Below are positions 63,637 through 64,000 of a stretch of 64,000 nt of DNA, one piece after another (positions within the stretch are counted from its first letter, which is position 1; each line of letters begins with the position of its first letter). The position numbers and the translations under genes are program-made. Source of the DNA: Flavobacterium sp. CS20 (GTDB lineage Bacteria > Bacteroidota > Bacteroidia > Flavobacteriales > Flavobacteriaceae); contig NZ_CP073015.1 of NCBI RefSeq assembly GCF_018080005.1, positions 2,942,501-3,006,500 of the forward strand, given 5' to 3'. The notes beneath the pieces are model-generated. The model was not told where the DNA came from and did no database searches. It saw nothing but the letters and a program-made list of their open reading frames with translations.

Positions 63637-64000
63637 TTAAGCCATTTGCGGGTTTTTGCCCATGAATTTTAAATATTTAAAATGGGCAATAATGGCTTTT
63701 CTTGTGGTTTTATACTCATTGTAAGGCAAACTAAACTCTTTTGTAGTTTGTTTTACAATTTTAGCAATTTTTGGGTAATGAATATGACTAATGTTAGGAA
63801 AAATATGATGTTCGACTTGAAAATTTAATCCACCTGTGAACCAATTAACAATTCTATTATTGTTAGAAAAATTGGTTGTAGTAAACAATTGATGAACCAT
63901 CCAAGATTTTTCCATTTTGCCTTCTTTATCAGGTGATGGCATCTCATTTTCTCCTACAACGTGAGCCAACTGAAAAACTACGCTCAATATTAATCCCGCG
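63637..64000 (-). CDS. Fatty acid desaturase (acyl-CoA/front-end type), 3' part only
   Basis: The last 120 residues or so of a membrane desaturase; the gene continues beyond the right edge. The visible part starts in a hydrophobic helix (GLILSVVFQLAHVVGE). It contains the third histidine box NFQVEHHIFPNISHIHYP, with the Gln in place of the first His as in front-end desaturases, and ends with HFKYLKFMGKNPQMA. It should introduce a double bond into membrane lipid acyl chains. Only 13 bases separate it from the aminotransferase, so the two are probably co-transcribed. Confidence 0.88.
   Translation of the reverse strand, partial: AGLILSVVFQLAHVVGENEMPSPDKEGKMEKSWMVHQLFTTTNFSNNNRIVNWFTGGLNFQVEHHIFPNISHIHYPKIAKIVKQTTKEFSLPYNEYKTTRKAIIAHFKYLKFMGKNPQMA

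Noticed and set aside
1..64000. CRISPR array, prophage, insertion sequence or rRNA operon
   Set aside because: Read through for regularly spaced repeats, transposase or integrase-like proteins, phage structural genes and rRNA; none seen. The only integration-like trace is the CBS fragment near the toxin-antitoxin pair.

Overview
The window is about 64 kb of an AT-rich chromosome (GC roughly one third by eye) from a member of the Flavobacteriaceae (Bacteroidota). Evidence: a type IX secretion/gliding locus (sprA, remB), a cargo protein with a T9SS C-terminal sorting domain, lipid A and menaquinone genes, families typical of the phylum (DUF4834, DUF2490, YfhO, NamZ/DUF1343), few Shine-Dalgarno sequences, and many copies of the Bacteroidetes -7 element TANNTTTG. 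Gene content is almost entirely chromosomal core. I see no prophage, insertion sequence, CRISPR array, rRNA operon or origin. One tRNA (Cys) is present.

Layout. 1-11.4 kb: sprA-gcvH-vanZ-like-tonB-remB-folB, all forward, a T9SS/gliding block. 11.4-20.5 kb: tRNA-Cys, glmM, an ACP-phosphodiesterase-like gene, der, yaaA, rluD with a PASTA protein, a stand-alone KAS III and a fasciclin lipoprotein. 20.5-30.2 kb, reverse: uvrA-LOG-nuclease-M1-like/barrel operon, then flippase-dut. 30.2-41.3 kb: a palindromic repeat element, lpxB-lpxH, rpe, carB, rpmH, small membrane proteins, YfhO and a glycosyltransferase. 41.3-50.2 kb: an esterase-like gene, menaquinone genes (thioesterase remnant, menF, menD), an OmpA-like protein, a fatty acid hydroxylase and recG. 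50.2-58.2 kb: a probable cysteine-sulfur module (thiol dioxygenase, FAD protein, TauE/SafE exporter, DUF2490 protein, Rrf2 regulator), a toxin-antitoxin pair, and a cystathionine beta-synthase-like enzyme. 58.2-64 kb: LolE-like permease, NamZ, metK behind a SAM-II-like riboswitch, a large hairpin repeat, an aspartate aminotransferase and a truncated desaturase.

Themes. Cell-envelope functions dominate (secretion, lipid A, peptidoglycan precursors and recycling, surface polysaccharide export). Sulfur amino acid metabolism is the second theme at 51-62 kb. The most novel-looking items are the thiol-oxidation/export module; the toxin-antitoxin pair lying between a decayed second copy of the CBS 3' end and the intact CBS gene; a peptidase-like domain with no visible zinc site fused to a predicted outer-membrane barrel; a TonB-C-like domain at the RemB N-terminus; and two structured intergenic repeats.

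Caution: five genes are interrupted (flippase, thioesterase, toxin, metK, aspartate aminotransferase). metK is normally essential, and metK and the aminotransferase appear to lack one base in the same local context, so some of these breaks may be sequencing or assembly errors rather than real lesions.
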